DNA of 64,000 bases. Origin: Aedes albopictus (taxonomy: Eukaryota > Arthropoda > Insecta > Diptera > Culicidae). This document shows positions 33,217-45,700 of the stretch, one piece after another (position 1 is the stretch's first letter; the number at the start of each line of letters is the position of its first letter). The DNA lies in assembly GCF_035046485.1 (NCBI RefSeq), contig NC_085138.1, positions 364,253,238 to 364,317,237 on the forward strand, written 5' to 3'. The translations under genes were made by a program, and so were the position numbers. Under the pieces are notes generated by a model. That model had not been told where the DNA came from. It did not search any database and was given only the letters and a program-made list of their open reading frames with translations.

Positions 33217-33510
33217 GAGGTGCAGTTTAGTGCTTTCATCCCATTTTTTTCTTACACCAAGATATTTTTTTTTTACATTTGTGGTCAATACCGAATGACA
33301 TCCATGGAAACATTGTAGATGAAGCTTTTTGAGAAACTCTGTGTGTTTTTGGGAAAAATCTGTCTCGATTTTTCCCAAAAACACACAGAGTTTCTCAAAA
33401 GCTTCATCTACAATGTTTCCATGGATGTCATTCGGTATCGACCACAAATGTAAAAAAAAAATATCTTGGTGTAAGAAAAAAATGGGATGAAAGCACTAAA
33501 CTTCACCTCC
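33217..33510. mobile_element. Near-perfect 294-bp hairpin MITE
   Basis: Arms 33217-33360 and 33367-33510 are inverse complements over about 144 bp with very few mismatches, closed by a 6-nt loop TGTCTC. Outer pairing runs through GAGGTGCAGTTTAGTGC / GCACTAAACTTCACCTC. It has no coding capacity. High arm identity means a recent origin or ongoing repair between arms. Confidence 0.85.
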
Positions 33511-33859
33511 CCCACCCCAATAATTATGCTCTAATCTTCGCCACTTCATTCATGAAAAATGGAGTTCGGTCTTTAGTAGCAACAGCCAGCACACTCTAAC
33601 ATTCCTTTCCCTTCCAAACTGACTATAAGGACGTGGCCGGCGCCTTTATTGATCCAAAATGAATGAGCTACTAAAATTGCACTTTGAGAATAAGTGGAAT
33701 GTGCCAGCCGTTATTCATTTGGATCTCAGTGCAATTGGTACCAGCTCAGATCAATCACGGAGGAGCAACCATTGACATGTATAGTCTGATTTGAACGTTT
33801 TGGTCGTTTTATCGAATCCGTGAACCACAGTAGTGGATAACAGGACAATTATGGCTTCC
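33511..33859. other. Unassigned sequence
   Basis: About 350 bp with no recognised coding, RNA or repeat feature. Confidence 0.35.
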
Positions 33860-34560
33860 CGTGCTGTTTTACTGCAGGAACAGATCGTGGATACATGCGA
33901 ATTTGTCTACTGAAACGTTGCCGCGGACGTCCCGGTTGTTGTCTGGGTTGGAGTCAGTATTCAGCAACAATGTATGATGTTGCTTGTTGCATTTCCGACA
34001 ACTTTTGGCCGAAGGGAAGCGCTTCGACTGTTGACCCTTACGAAGTTGCCTCAATGACGAGCATTAGTAGATGAAGTGTTGCAACATGTTGGTTGAAGCA
34101 AACATCGCAGAAAATGGATTTGAACACACGGCTGCATTGCTCTTCTGGATCGGCAAATTGAGACACTTCAGCTTATGTATTGTCACAGCTGGAACCAGTG
34201 AAAACTTGTAATTCCCTAGGATTTGGCAGCGAGACTTCAGGAATTCGGTTAGAGTGTATTTCGGCAATTAGGTGCTTCTCAAAGACGATTCTCAAGCCTT
34301 CTGATTCTGATTCTGCCAGGAGCAGCGGTGTTTATGTACGCGATAATAACTAGGCTCAGATACGTCGGTGAGATCTTGTTCGCAAGCTCTTTACAAAATT
34401 CGTTGGACAACTTGTTAAACAGGTTAAACAGTCCTCGTAAGTGCCTCTCGACTATGAGCCGCTGATTTTCATAGCACTCGCTCATCACTCTCTATGTTTG
34501 TTCGCAGTTACCCTCGTTGATGACTTTCGCATCGAGAGAACCAGCAGTAGAACCAACTAG
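33860..34560 (-). pseudogene. BEL/Pao Gag remnant
   Basis: On the minus strand, 34488-34279 reads like the helical Gag region (YENQRLIVERHLRGLFNL), and 34267-34064 continues it. 34054-33869 carries KSCRKCNKQHHTLLL, the BEL/Pao zinc-knuckle phrase that ends Gag before the protease. Each block is in a separate frame and stops intervene, so it is dead. No Pol follows downstream on the minus strand (the hairpin MITE lies there). Confidence 0.6.
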
Positions 34561-35673
34561 TTCTTTGCCCTGACGGTATAGGTTTTGAATTTTGCATGTA
34601 GTTAAGTTTAAGTTGAAATAAATTAAGTTAAAAGTAGTGAGAAATTAAATCGTTTAAATAAAAGTTAACGCGTGTGCTTACTTACCTGCGGAGCGTACCT
34701 ATTGTGCTGGAAGAAGAACCTGAAAAGAAGAAAAGTTAGTGGTGATACTTACCGTTGAAACTTACCGCTGAAGATCCTGGAACTGTCTCGACTGGGCATC
34801 CCTCTCGTCCTGCTGCTCGCTGCGCTACTTGACACACCATAAAAAGAGGGATCAAGCCTCCCCATTTTCAAAACCTTAACAATTTAAGGAAATCTTATAA
34901 TTTCAAATTCATCATATTCATCAAAAATGCCCCCCTAAGTTGGCACCTATGTCAGTACCTAATGACGTTCAGCTGAGCCAGACTAGGGTGCCATTGGTCT
35001 CGCAAGGTGAACTTGATGCAAACCACCTAGCTTCATTGGTGGAAAAGCCCGTTCAGCTTAGTCAAGATAACGAAGACCATTTGGTCCTTCCATAAGAATG
35101 ATCAACTGTTGTTTTGGCCTAAATTCGAAGGAGAATCTGGCAGTACTTACTATAGGATTCGTTGCTTCTGGATTTGGAACTACCATTAGATTTCGTACAA
35201 CCGCAGTATTTGCTACTCTTGTGAGAAGAGAGTTCTTGGATTCGTATTCACCTCAGGATTGTCCACAGGATTATCCTTAGTGACTGTTTTGATTGAAGAG
35301 TACTTCACTGAAAGCACTTGCAATTGGAACTTTGTCATGTTTCATTTAACTCGTAAACCAGATCGTTGAAACTTCAGAAAACTAGAATTAATGGGTCGAT
35401 ATCCAAGCTCGATGCAATCTGGGAAGGGAAATTGTTGGTAGGGAAACAAACTTCGTAGACTTGGTGGACGACTTCCTTCTTGACAGTAGACACTTATCAC
35501 AACTTGGAACTTGGAATATCAACGGTGTAGTATAGTTCAGTTATCCTTGCCCTATACTTATGTGGTTCGTTGTAAAATCAGTGACTCCTCCTTCTTCTTG
35601 AATGCAATGTCATTTATAGTTGAACCCTTATGTAAAAACTCCATTTGGACCTATTTTCTTAATAAAGGTTCTG
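34561..35673. other. Unassigned, possibly LTR-retroelement-derived
   Basis: The segment from about 34600 to 34850, with AAGTTTAAGTTGAAATAAAT and TTACTTACCTGCGG, could be the 5' flank of the minus-strand BEL/Pao copy, but no paired LTR is present. The rest, including a 60-codon frame at 35098, is unrecognised. Confidence 0.3.
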
Positions 35674-35681
35674 GTGTACAT

Positions 35682-35816
35682 CAAGCCCGTGCACAAGGAA
35701 AGGGTTTTGGTGTTAAATCCCTCCGATTGCCGATGTTTCATACACTAGGCGCCCCTCCTCCCTTTACATTAATTAAGAAAAAACTCCGTTGTCACCTTTT
35801 TCTGTACACGAGCATG
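35682..35816. mobile_element. hAT-type MITE, second copy of the 31001 family, opposite orientation
   Basis: CAAGCCCGTGCACAAGG begins it and CTGTACACGAGCATG ends it. GTGTACAT (35674-35681) and GCGTACAT (35817-35824) form an 8-bp duplication with one mismatch. Its interior TGTTTCATACACTAGGCGCC is the inverse of GGCGCCTAGTGTATGAAGCA in the copy at 31001-31143. Confidence 0.8.
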
Positions 35817-35824
35817 GCGTACAT

Positions 35825-38585
35825 TGATATTTCAATAACTATCTGATGTTGCGTTACGACGAAAACGAAAACTGTTTAAAATACTTACCATCCTTGAGTA
35901 AGGTTAAATACGTAACCAAAACCGGAGGGTTACAATGCTATAACTGTTTTTCCAGGCGTTTAAGGACAGCAAAGGTCGAAATTAAAATTCCCCGAAAATT
36001 TGGTGGTCTATAACCATCACTAGAAAAAGAAAGACTTGGAAATACCTTTTCGCTCTGTTTAAACTTTACGGCCCATATGGCCGATGTGGTGAGCAAACGA
36101 ATGTTTAGTGTTGAGGGTGGCTTGTTCGACTTTCGGTCGGTTCGGGACATTTCGTGAAGCAAATTTCCTTGCTTTCTTCGTAAATCATGATGATTCCTTA
36201 AATAAATTCGTAATGAATAGCTACACCAACGTTATTTCGCAAATCGTTACCAGAGTTTTCCTAAAGTATGACCACTGTAGATGCGAATGTGTTGCATTCA
36301 TCACACTGACAGCGATTCACATAATCAGCAAAATAAATTTCTTTAAAAAATGAATAAATAACGGTTTGCACGTTTTCCATCTCATTATAACCTAATTTAA
36401 TCGACTCACAGATTTATGATGCGTAGCATCTCAAATCAATGTCAGCTTCCCACATACGACTGACTCAGGTTCAGTCCCATTCACGATGATCTGCCACACC
36501 GCAAGATGTAACAAACCCAACTATGGGGAATCAATTTGTTTTCCCTCAATCATCACACGTTTTTCTGCTCCCTTACTTCCCTTCAAGAAACAATTTGCCT
36601 GGAACGACGATTAAGAGACCACCCCGTGTCGTCCGTTTGGCTGTGTGTAGTAGGTATGGTGTGTCATTCCAACCAACCACCATATGTTGAGCCGCAATTA
36701 TGAACGGGCTGTTTTTCTTACGGGTCGGATGTCCAGAACATAGAAACCTCAGAAGAGGAACAATGCTTCTTCGGATGCTGCTGCTTCTGCTGCTGTTGTG
36801 GTCTGAGAATTGTGAATGGGTTTGGTTTCTTTCATTTGGATTATTAGTTAGCATTTAATTCTTCATCCAGCATTGTCGCTTTGTCGGAGCAGGTTGATGA
36901 ACAGGTCGACATATTTGCTGCAATTTGTCTAAATAAATGAAATTTATATGCTGGTAGCAAAGTTGCCGGATGATAGGAACATTGAATATGAAAAAGTGAA
37001 ATGAAATTATTCAAAATAATTGCCTTTGACAGCCCCGGAACTGCCAGGGACGACGGACGAGAGGCTAAATCCGTGACTCAACTGTTCGTCCCGGTTGAAA
37101 TGGCCGGTTATCTATCATTTTCCAGTTGGGGTGACATAACCACAACTCGCTCGAAGCTAATGAATATGCGTGTTTACTGCTGCTGTTATGCCCGCGATAT
37201 ACGTAGAAACCATACGCGATACACCTGTGCGGGGCCGGTTGTCATATCGATTACTGGGGGGTGGTTCGCCTTTTTAATCAATATGCATGTTCGAGACTGA
37301 TACACTGCTCGCGGCGGAAGCATCAAGACGTTTACTCTTCTGGAATATCTAGCCAGTTTCTACAATCACTGCGCTCACTACAAAAAAATAGCGTAATGGG
37401 CAGTTAAAGTTGTCAACTCACCGTGCCGTGGCTTCCAATAATCGTAATTGCCACTCCCTCACTCGTATGCGATCGTGAATGTGATGGAGACTCGGTATCA
37501 AATGACATGCCGATACCTATGATGACAGAGGAGGAGAGGGTGGAAGCGGGCAATCATTGTAATTATCCTCAACGCACATTACTGTGGAAGGAGTTTTCCA
37601 CTGTCGGAACAAACTCATGGAACGCGTCGGAGACAAATTGTTGACGGGCTTTGTGCCTCTTTGCGGGCTTTCTGAACCGATCGACAACAGGCCGGATGGA
37701 TGATGGTGCAAAGGCCCCGTTCCCACCCGCTTCGAATAGTGAACCGGAAATGGACGAGCATAAGTTTTCAAGTTTTCCTCCTTCATCCCCCCACATAGGG
37801 AGGCCACCAACCACAAATGGGACAAGTTTATTAAGTACGCAGTTGTGACACGCAAAGTGCTACCTAACCTGGCTACTGGCTTCTGAGGCTGGTGAAGACC
37901 CTCTTTTTGTGTTTCGACGGACGTCCATCCTCACGCGGGAATGGATCACTGTCACAGTCACGTGTGCCGGTTGAATAATTCAGCAAACATCACCTAGTGT
38001 CGTAAAGATCTTCCTCCAACTGCCACCGTCACTCCTCGCTAGCGTTGCTATGCATGGAAGCTCATACAACTGGTGAAATATGCAAAACTTGGAGCCTTGC
38101 GGAGTGAATTTTCATTGGCGTATTTAGGAAACATATCCAAGGGGAACCCTAGAGTAGTGATAGCTTATTTATCTTCTTGATGTGACGTTCCCTCTGGGAC
38201 AAATTCTGTTCCCCAGAACATAATCGCTAGTACGCCTATGTGTGTATGACGATCCTATTCCCTTACCTATCCTTATACCTGCCCCATCATTTTTTCCTTC
38301 AGTTATCCCTCAGATAAATGATTTCCCAAATGGAGGAGAACGTGCCTCTGGAACCGACCTACTGATACCTGATACCTGGGACAAAGTTTGTTCCCCAAAA
38401 CATAAGCGCTTCCACAGGTGTTAACGAGCTTACTCTGACAATAATCGTTTTGCAGGTACGTAGACACTCTGTTCCCAAGGAAGTCAATATATTTTATGAA
38501 AGCTTCCTGGGCCGACCTGGAATTGAACCCGTTACCTGAAACATAGTAAAAATGAGATGACAAACTCGCGTGCCATGCCTCGAGC
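35825..38585. other. Unassigned, mostly low-repeat sequence
   Basis: About 2.8 kb without recognised element ends, domains or RNAs. Small frames (36573-36854 minus, 37001-37300, 37517-37855 minus) have no known domain. Two related words, GGGACAAATTCTGTTCCCC (38195) and GGGACAAAGTTTGTTCCCC (38369), repeat at 174 bp spacing. A 28-nt phrase at 38335-38362 recurs at 23651. A minus-strand B-box-like GGTTCAATTCCAGG lies near 38517. Confidence 0.4.
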
Positions 38586-40870
38586 ATGTGTGCTTGTCAA
38601 CAACGCATTTGTTGCTACACTCATCTCTGGGAACTTACCACTAGAGATGTATGTGCTATCACAATCGGTGTACCTGTTGAAAACCTTAATAGGAAATACG
38701 TCTATTGTTCGGTTTATTTACCGCATGATAAACCATTCCATATGGATGCTTTCAAGCAAGTCATCGCATACTGCACTTCAAAAGGACTTCCACTGATTGT
38801 TGGCAGTGATGCTAATGCTCACAATATCATCTGGGGTAGCTCAGACATCAATTTGAAAGACTCCAGTTTGATGAAATACTTATTAGTACAGATCTTGGAT
38901 TGCTTAAATAACATAGGCAACCGCCCAACCTTTAAGGTATCTGCTAGAAAGGAAGTGTTAGACATACCGCTTTGCTCTAACAGAATTAGTCACGAGCTGA
39001 CCAATTGGCATGTGTCAGATGGAGAATCTTTATCTGACCATCGCTACATCTTTTTTTGAAAATGTGAATATAACTTCGCGAACTTTGCGTTTCAGGTCAA
39101 CCAACTGGGATCTCTTTACTGATTTAGTTGCAGCGAAACTTCATAGATACTCACCATCCATTAACGCTCCAAGTGATTTAGATGATGCCGTTGATTTTAC
39201 AACGGCCTTCATCATGGAAGCTTTTGATGTCTTTTCTTGCAGTTATGACTTTCTGGCTTCGACTCGGAGTATCATAACTTTACAATCGATTGAGTGGGCA
39301 CTAAATAGCTTTGCTCCTTTCTGGGGCAGATGGGATTTATCCTATTTTGCTTCCGAAACTGGGTCGTGTGTCGTATGAAGAAGCAAAGAGTTTCAGACCT
39401 ATCAATTTGATCTCTTTTCTTCTGAAATGCTTAGAACGCATTGTGGATCATCACATCCGTGATGTTCATCTGGCCAACGTGCCTCTTCATGTGAACCAAC
39501 ATGCCTACCAATCTGGTAAGTCCACTGTGACTCTTTTACACAAGGTTGTTTACGATATCGAGAAAGCATTCGCTCAAAAGCAATCTTGTTTGGGTGTTTT
39601 CTTAGATATCGAGGGTGCCTTTGATAATGTGCCTTTCGATGCCATATTGGAAGCCGCACGGAGTCATGGTATATCTCCAATGATTTCCAATTGGATTCAC
39701 CAAATGTTCAAAAACCGACATCTCTTCTCGACATTGCGTCAAACGGCGATTAGGAAATTGAGTGTTTGTGGATGCCCCCAAGGGGGAGTCTTATCACCAC
39801 TTTTGTGGAATCTCGTAGCGGATAGGCTACCGAGGCAATTCAACAATAGCGGTTTTCCTACTAATGGTTTTGCCGACGACTATCTAACATTGTTAGTCGG
39901 TATGTGCATCAGCACCCTTTTCGACCTGATGCAAAGCGCCCTTCAGGTAGTTGAGGGTTGGTGTCGCCAATATGGCCTTTCGGTTAATCCGAGTAAAACA
40001 TCTGTTGTTCTTTTTACGAAAAGGCGAAACCGTAATGGCGTTCAACCTTTGCGTCTCTTTGATTCTGAAATCGATGTGACTGAACAGGTAAAGTACGTTG
40101 GAGTCATTCTTGATTCCAAGCTTTCCTGGACACCTCATATTGAGTTCAGAATCAAGAAAGCTTGTATGGCCTTCGGGCAATGTCGGCGCATCTTTGGTAC
40201 AACTTGTGGTCTAAAACCCAAGTCTATCAAATGGATTTACGCAACTGTTATTCGTCCAATATTGGTCTATGGATGTTTTGTGTGGTGGCAAAAGGGCGAA
40301 GTGGGAACGGTCCATTTAAAGTTAGGCCATCTCTAAAGGACGTGCTTAATGGCGATGTCTGGAGCGTTCTCTTCAACTCCCACGGCATCGCTCGAAGTTT
40401 TCTTTGACGTTGCCCCACTACACATTCATCTCAAAGGAGAAGCACTTTCTTGCACTTACCGGCTACGGGTACTCGGCCTTCTAGTGGAAACTCCTGTGAA
40501 CCGCACATCAACACACACCTCGTTGTTTCCACTTTTGGTGAAATGGGAAAAAAATTGTCCTTGCTCCAAGTGATTTTACAATTGCTTGTAATTTCCCATA
40601 TAGGACATTTTCCACGAAATTTCCTTCCCGGGAAGAGTGGACATCTGGTTATCTGGAGAGAAGTATTTCAGACGGCATCGTATGTTACACTGATGGCTCC
40701 CTTCTCGTAAGGTCGAGCAGGGCTGGTGTTCATTCTCGTGAGCTAAGGCTGTATCAGTCTTACTCACTTGGTAGACACTGCACCGTTTTTCAGGCCGAAA
40801 TCTTTGCTCTTATGTGCGGAGTGCAATCAGCACTTAAGCAACACGTAATGGGCAAAGTAATATACAGGGT
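38586..40870 (+). pseudogene. LOA-like (Lian-type) LINE: endonuclease, RT and RNase H remnants
   Basis: 5'-truncated within the APE endonuclease: VGSDANAHNIIWGSSD (38800) and SLSDHRYIFF (39030), the catalytic D-N and D-H sites. After an internal deletion at about 39310 the RT follows in one 341-codon frame (39311-40336): SFRPINLISFLLKCLER, motif A FLDIEGAFDNV (39600), CPQGGVLSPLLWN (39775), motif C GFADDYLTLL (39867), then YVGVILDSKLSW (40094). The RNase H domain is recognisable in another frame at about 40684-40860, CYTDGS and FQAEIFALMCG, and is cut at about 40870 by unrelated sequence starting CAGGGTGTCTACTC. The RT core residues are intact, but frameshifts near 39310 and 40340 and the truncations make it dead. 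Confidence 0.75.
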
Positions 40871-40919
40871 GTCTACTCATAAGACAAAATAAAATTCCCA
40901 GGTTCCCCAGGAGAGAATG

Positions 40920-41345
40920 GAGAAGAGCGCAGAATAGTCTACGTAGGACGCTTCGTGAGCGCGTGCAGAACGCATTGACATTATACAACCACGATACGAT
41001 ACTGACACAACCAGAACTGCAGGACGCTGAAATGTTATTCTGGATAATGGCGCAATCAGACGCATACGTGGACGAGTTGGCTATTATCAGGAATTACGAA
41101 GAATTGCCCATCGACAAACGAATGTCACTGGAGAAAGACAGCATTCTTTTCAAATTAACTACGATACTGGATGAGCATGGAAATCTTCGCGTGGAAGGCC
41201 GCATAGGTTGCTTACAAGTAATATCAATGTACATGACATGGGGTAACATTCTTAATTGTAGACGGCTCTCGCCATAAGCATCTTCACGCTAACTCCGAGA
41301 TGTTCGTGAATGAACTCCGGCAGCGTTTTTACAATTCACGGCTCC
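40920..41345 (+). pseudogene. BEL/Pao fragment spanning the integrase zinc-binding region
   Basis: The 104-codon frame (40963-41277) reads ELAIIRNYEELPIDKRM, then GNLRVEGRIG, the conserved block just before the integrase N-terminus of BEL/Pao elements. Further frames give H-A-N-S-E-M and VNELRQRFYNSRLR, the H-H-C-C zinc-binding neighbourhood. It is isolated: the LOA-like LINE lies to the left and a truncated RTE to the right. Confidence 0.7.
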
Positions 41346-41411
41346 GTATTTGAAAATTTATGTAAACTGGGCCTTACATACCTAGAATGGAACTGTTACG
41401 AAGAGCGAGAC

Positions 41412-41579
41412 GATCGTTCCATCGACTTCAAAGCGGCATACGATAGTATCGACCGCGCAGAGCTATGGAGAATCATGGACGAAAACGGCTTTCCTGGGAA
41501 GCTGACTAGACTGATTAAAGCAACGATGGACGGTGTGCAAAACTGCGTAAGGGTTTCGGATGAACTATCCAGTTCATTC
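41412..41579 (+). pseudogene. RTE-clade copy 1, 5' part (RT motif A region)
   Basis: Begins abruptly in RT motif A (IDFKAAYDSIDRAELW) and continues MDENGFPGKLTRLIKATMDG to VSDELSSSF. The frame stops being RTE exactly at 41580, where a CACAATG terminus begins. The continuation, starting SRRGLRQGDGL, lies 11.4 kb away at 52999. CATTC (41575-41579) is the duplicated target. 5' truncation is usual for LINEs. Confidence 0.85.
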
Positions 41580-42343
41580 CACAATGGTCCGAGGACCAAC
41601 ATTAAGTGGAAAAAATTAATAACTCAAAAACCATCCAAGATAGAGTCTTCATGTCTTCTAGACATTTGCTCGTGAGTCCAAGCCGCGTTATATGCAAAAG
41701 TGTCCTAAACGCCAAATCTTAAAATACTTCATATTTCAGCACCTAACTTTTTTATTTCAAAAGATATCGAAATGCAAAGTTGAAGAAGGTAAAAACCCCG
41801 ACAACTTTCTCGAAGAGCAGTTTTTTCTATCTCTTCAATCTGAGGAGATATAACTTATTGAAGAAATAAAAAGTCCGAAATCGGTTTTTTTGTCATATGT
41901 CAAAAACTACCATTTTTTCAAGCCTACTATGTTCAGAGCAATTGTACATATTGCCAAAATACACATTTCGTCAGAAGACATCAAAGCTGTACGATGTTTC
42001 TATCAAAAGATATAAGTATTTTTGTACTTTTTTAAGCCAATTTTTCTAGCGTAACATTTGAAAAAGGCGCAAGTGAATCTTTAATTTTCTCCCACCACCG
42101 GATCTAGTATGACAAAAACTGCATTTTAACAAATTTTGGAGAGGGTTTTTTTTTGTTTTGCGTTTTAAATGTGATTTGACTATGACCGTATTTTAGGCAT
42201 CAAATTCACGAAAAATGACATCCATAATGTCCGAGTTCAACATCTACTCGTGTTTCAAGATCACTTATCTTGAACATTCGAGTAGCGATGAACCCAATGT
42301 TGTCTTTTTTGTTTTGTTTTGTTCCTTTGTGTAAGTGAGCAAA
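41580..42343. repeat. Left terminal inverted repeat, outer part
   Basis: Inverse complement of about 52230-52993 with scattered substitutions. It is cut at 42343 by the I-clade LINE (duplication TAAGTGAGCAAA) and resumes at 49873. Confidence 0.9.
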
Positions 42344-43018
42344 CATTCCTTGCTGAGCGCTTGTACGAGTAGGTTGACAGGATCCCTATCTCATCACACG
42401 GCACTCTTTGCAGTCGTTTTATAGTGTTTTCTCCACCGCCCGCGTGGTTCTTTTTACACTAATTAATTAGTTAGTTGCTAATAAGTGCAAAGTTTAGTGC
42501 TATAGGTGATCGCGCTTTGCGAAGGGAGCGAATCAGGTGGACAAAGTTCCACCCGATATCGTGCCACATCCACCATATCAACACCATCGGCGTCATAGGT
42601 GTTTGATTTCATCCCGCTTTGAAGCAGCAGCAGCAGACAAAAGACGGCTCCGACGCTGTGGTCGGTCATGTGCTGCAGTCAACGAACGGGAACGGCTAAG
42701 TAGCATTCTTTTTATTAGCTATTTATTTTCGCATCTCTCATTTCTCCGAAAAAGTGTGATTGGGTTTCAAGGTCGTTTTTTTCGCTTCGTTTTGTTTTTC
42801 TCGTGGTGCATTAGGGTGAGACGCGCCAAGTTGAAAAAATCCACAGTTTTTTTTTCACCTTTGTGTGTGGGTGTTTTTTTTTTCTTTTGCGACTCCATAC
42901 AGTGTGGGTCAAAATAAAAGCTAGACTTCAAATAGAATTTCACTAGTTTTTTTTTCTTCTCTCGTTTGATTATTGTCTAGTATATACTGTTTGAAAGTTT
43001 TGCGGGTGAGATTCCCGC
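42344..43018 (+). promoter_or_regulatory. 5' untranslated and putative internal promoter region of the I-clade LINE
   Basis: 675 bp precede the first ORF1 codon. I-group elements carry an internal polymerase II promoter at their 5' end. I see AGTCGTTTTATAGTGTTTTC near 42412 and CGCGTGGTTC near 42441, but cannot mark an initiator with certainty. The role is inferred from the family. Confidence 0.5.
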
Positions 43019-43193
43019 ATGGATGAATCGAATGGAGGAGGCGGAATGCCTCCCAAAGATATCATTGCGCGAACGCGGTTTTACCAGCCATCTTCGCCTG
43101 GGCCTTGGGTTGTCTACTTCCGGCGCAAAAGCAAACCTTTGAATATGCTTTCGATTTCTCGAGAGCTGACGCGTAAGTATCCTGGGACTGTTA

Positions 43194-44510
43194 CCCAAGC
43201 AACCAAAAGTTCGGATTCCACTTGTAGAACGAACTCAGAAGTTCAAGTTCGGTTCAATTCCAGGTTTCGTTGAACTTAATTCTCCAAAAAGTTACTCTTG
43301 TATTGTTTATGAACTTGGAAGTACATGTACAAGCTTTTGACTTCTCTTCAAAACGACATTAAAGTCGAAAAAAGGTTCAAAAAGAACTTATGTTGAACTT
43401 TAAAACAGAGTTCAATCAAATATTAACCGAACTCATGTTGAACTTTTGCGTGCCTTTAAAATTCAAATATAGTTCATTTGAACATATTCCAACAACTTGA
43501 AATCATCCGTTCCGAACTTGTTTTGAACTTACTACTGAAAGTTCGGATAAACATTAACCGTACCAAAAGTGAACTTCACTTGAACTTCGGCGACAGCGGG
43601 GCCAGGGAGAAGTTCTCATTCAATTAAATCACTCGGAAATCGAGCCCAGCAGCCACAGCTTGGGTTAATTTCACAAGTACACTTTGTTCCACTATAATAT
43701 TTGAACGTACTTACTTGTAATAAACGCAAAGGATCCGTATTGTGTGGCTCAAAGGCTGCCCCCGCAGCGGAAAACTATTCCCTCCAGGATGCCGCCGGGG
43801 GTTTTTCGGCTGCGCACAAAAATTTTCCAGTTTTGCTGGATGTTTTAACACCCGTCTCACTTGTCACTGCAGCGCACCGGTAATCGACGCAATCATATTC
43901 ACTGAAAACCAAGCTGAAAACTTATAATCTTTTCTTGAAGTCGATACACTGGCCTTAATTTATTGCTTTGCACTGCGAACCACAACAAACTGAAAATGTC
44001 AAACTGCGTAAGTTCACAAGAAGTTCCACGTGAACTTCTTTCGAACTTTCGACTTCAAAAACTATTCCAAGTTCAGGGAAAGTTCACACGCGAACCTGAT
44101 TGAGCTCTACTATATGATATCAGCACATTGAGTAAAATCCCACAGTGCATAACAACACATACATGGAGTAGTGGTTAGGCACCGACTTTCAACGAGGAGA
44201 TCCCGAGTTCAAATCTCAGTAAGTAAAAAACATCAAACATTATTTCAAGGTATTAGTCAATTTGGATTCCACATGAACTAATGATTCTTAATAATAAATT
44301 ACTTTTGTGGACTAAACAATTTTTTTTCATTTTTTCGAAGTTTATTTTTAAGCTGAATAGCGTTTCTTTCAGCGACACAAGTGTACTTTTTGTGAACTGA
44401 AGTTCGGTTAATTACTTAAAAAGTGAGCTGAATAGAATGCTATTCATATACCTTCGAATAGCTGATTAAGCCCAAACATGCTATTTTATCCGAACTTTTG
44501 GTTGCTTGGG
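43194..44510. mobile_element. 1317-bp MITE with CCCAAGCAACC ends, TA target duplication
   Basis: Inverted ends CCCAAGCAACCAAAAGTTCG (23 bp shared) are flanked by TA (43192-43193, 44511-44512). The interior is very rich in GAACTT/AAGTTC words, often as GTTCAAGTTC clusters (43220-43610 and 44010-44100), between A/T-rich parts. A tRNA-like piece (44166-44226) lies near the right side. No transposase. The CCCRAGCA termini and TA duplication link it to 26498-27312 and 58932-59424. Confidence 0.85.
44166..44226 (+). pseudogene. tRNA-like fragment inside the MITE
   Basis: GGAGTAGTGGTTAGGCACC resembles an A-box/D-arm and CCCGAGTTCAAATCTCAG a B-box/T-arm. The acceptor stem is not convincing, so it is a tRNA-derived scrap, not a gene. 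Confidence 0.4.
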
Positions 44511-45700
44511 TATTCATCAAGTGAAACAGTCCAAGCTGCGTGTAACTGCACCTAGTTACAAAGCAGCAAATGAAATTGTTCAGCACGAGTGCTTCAATGT
44601 TGAGTATTCGCTTTACATATTGTCACGAGAAGTGGAGGTGGAGGGGAAGATCCTCGACGAAACGCTGACCTGCGATGATATTAAGACCGGCGTAGGACGC
44701 TTCAACAACAGGTCGATCGCTGATGTGAGTATTCTTGATTGTAAACCTCTCCAAAAGGCAACCATGGAAGGGGACAAAAAAGTTTACTCACCGTCAGGGT
44801 CTTTTCGAGTGACTTTCCCAGGCTCCGTCCTCCCGGAATTTGTTGTAATTGATAATGCTTTTTACACAGTACGTCTTTTTAGGCCGAAGGTTTTTAACTG
44901 TACCAATTGCAAGCAGTTTGGTCACAGTGCTAGCTTTTGCGACAACAAGCCCCGTTGTGGCAAATGCAACCAAGCTCATCTCGAAGAGTCTTGCACACAG
45001 GAAGCTGAAAAATGTAGCTACTGTGGTAAAGAACTACACGAGTTGCAAAAATGCCCGGCATACAAAAAGCGTATTCAAAATGAGAGTCGCTCAATTATTA
45101 AGCGCTCCAAGAAGACTTATGCGGAAATGGTGAAATCATTTAATACGCCCGCTAATATGTCTGAGTCAGCTGTCCCAGTTGAAAATCCCTATCAGGAGTT
45201 GTCTTCCGATGATCAGGATGACGGCGAAACTGATGAGGGTGGATCTCTTTCGGAGGTACTCGCATCCGGAAAAATGAAGTCACCATCTTCCCCGGGATTG
45301 CGCCGAAAGGTGTTCTTAAAGTCTTCCCTCAAAAGTTTGACAACTTCCAAAGGAGGCGGAGGGAATTTAAAAAGTCCGAAGAAGCAGGTCTCTGATGGTG
45401 CAGTTCCTTGCTGCAGCAAGGACCTTGAACCTCCGCCTCCAACTGTTAAGTATACTTCAAAAAGAAATACTCGACAAGGTGGCAAGAAAAAAGCCACAAA
45501 AGCTCCTCGAATTTCAGCAAAACCTTTCAAGCCCAATCGAGGACTGTTCACTTTTAGGGCCCTTGTAGATCGCCTATATGATGCCCTCGGACTTTCCGAT
45601 TCCTTCAGAGGCATACTAGACATTTTTCTCAAAGCAGTAGAAGAGTATCTTCGGAATTTGACACAATCATGGCCCCTCCTTGCTTCGATCATATCTTTTG

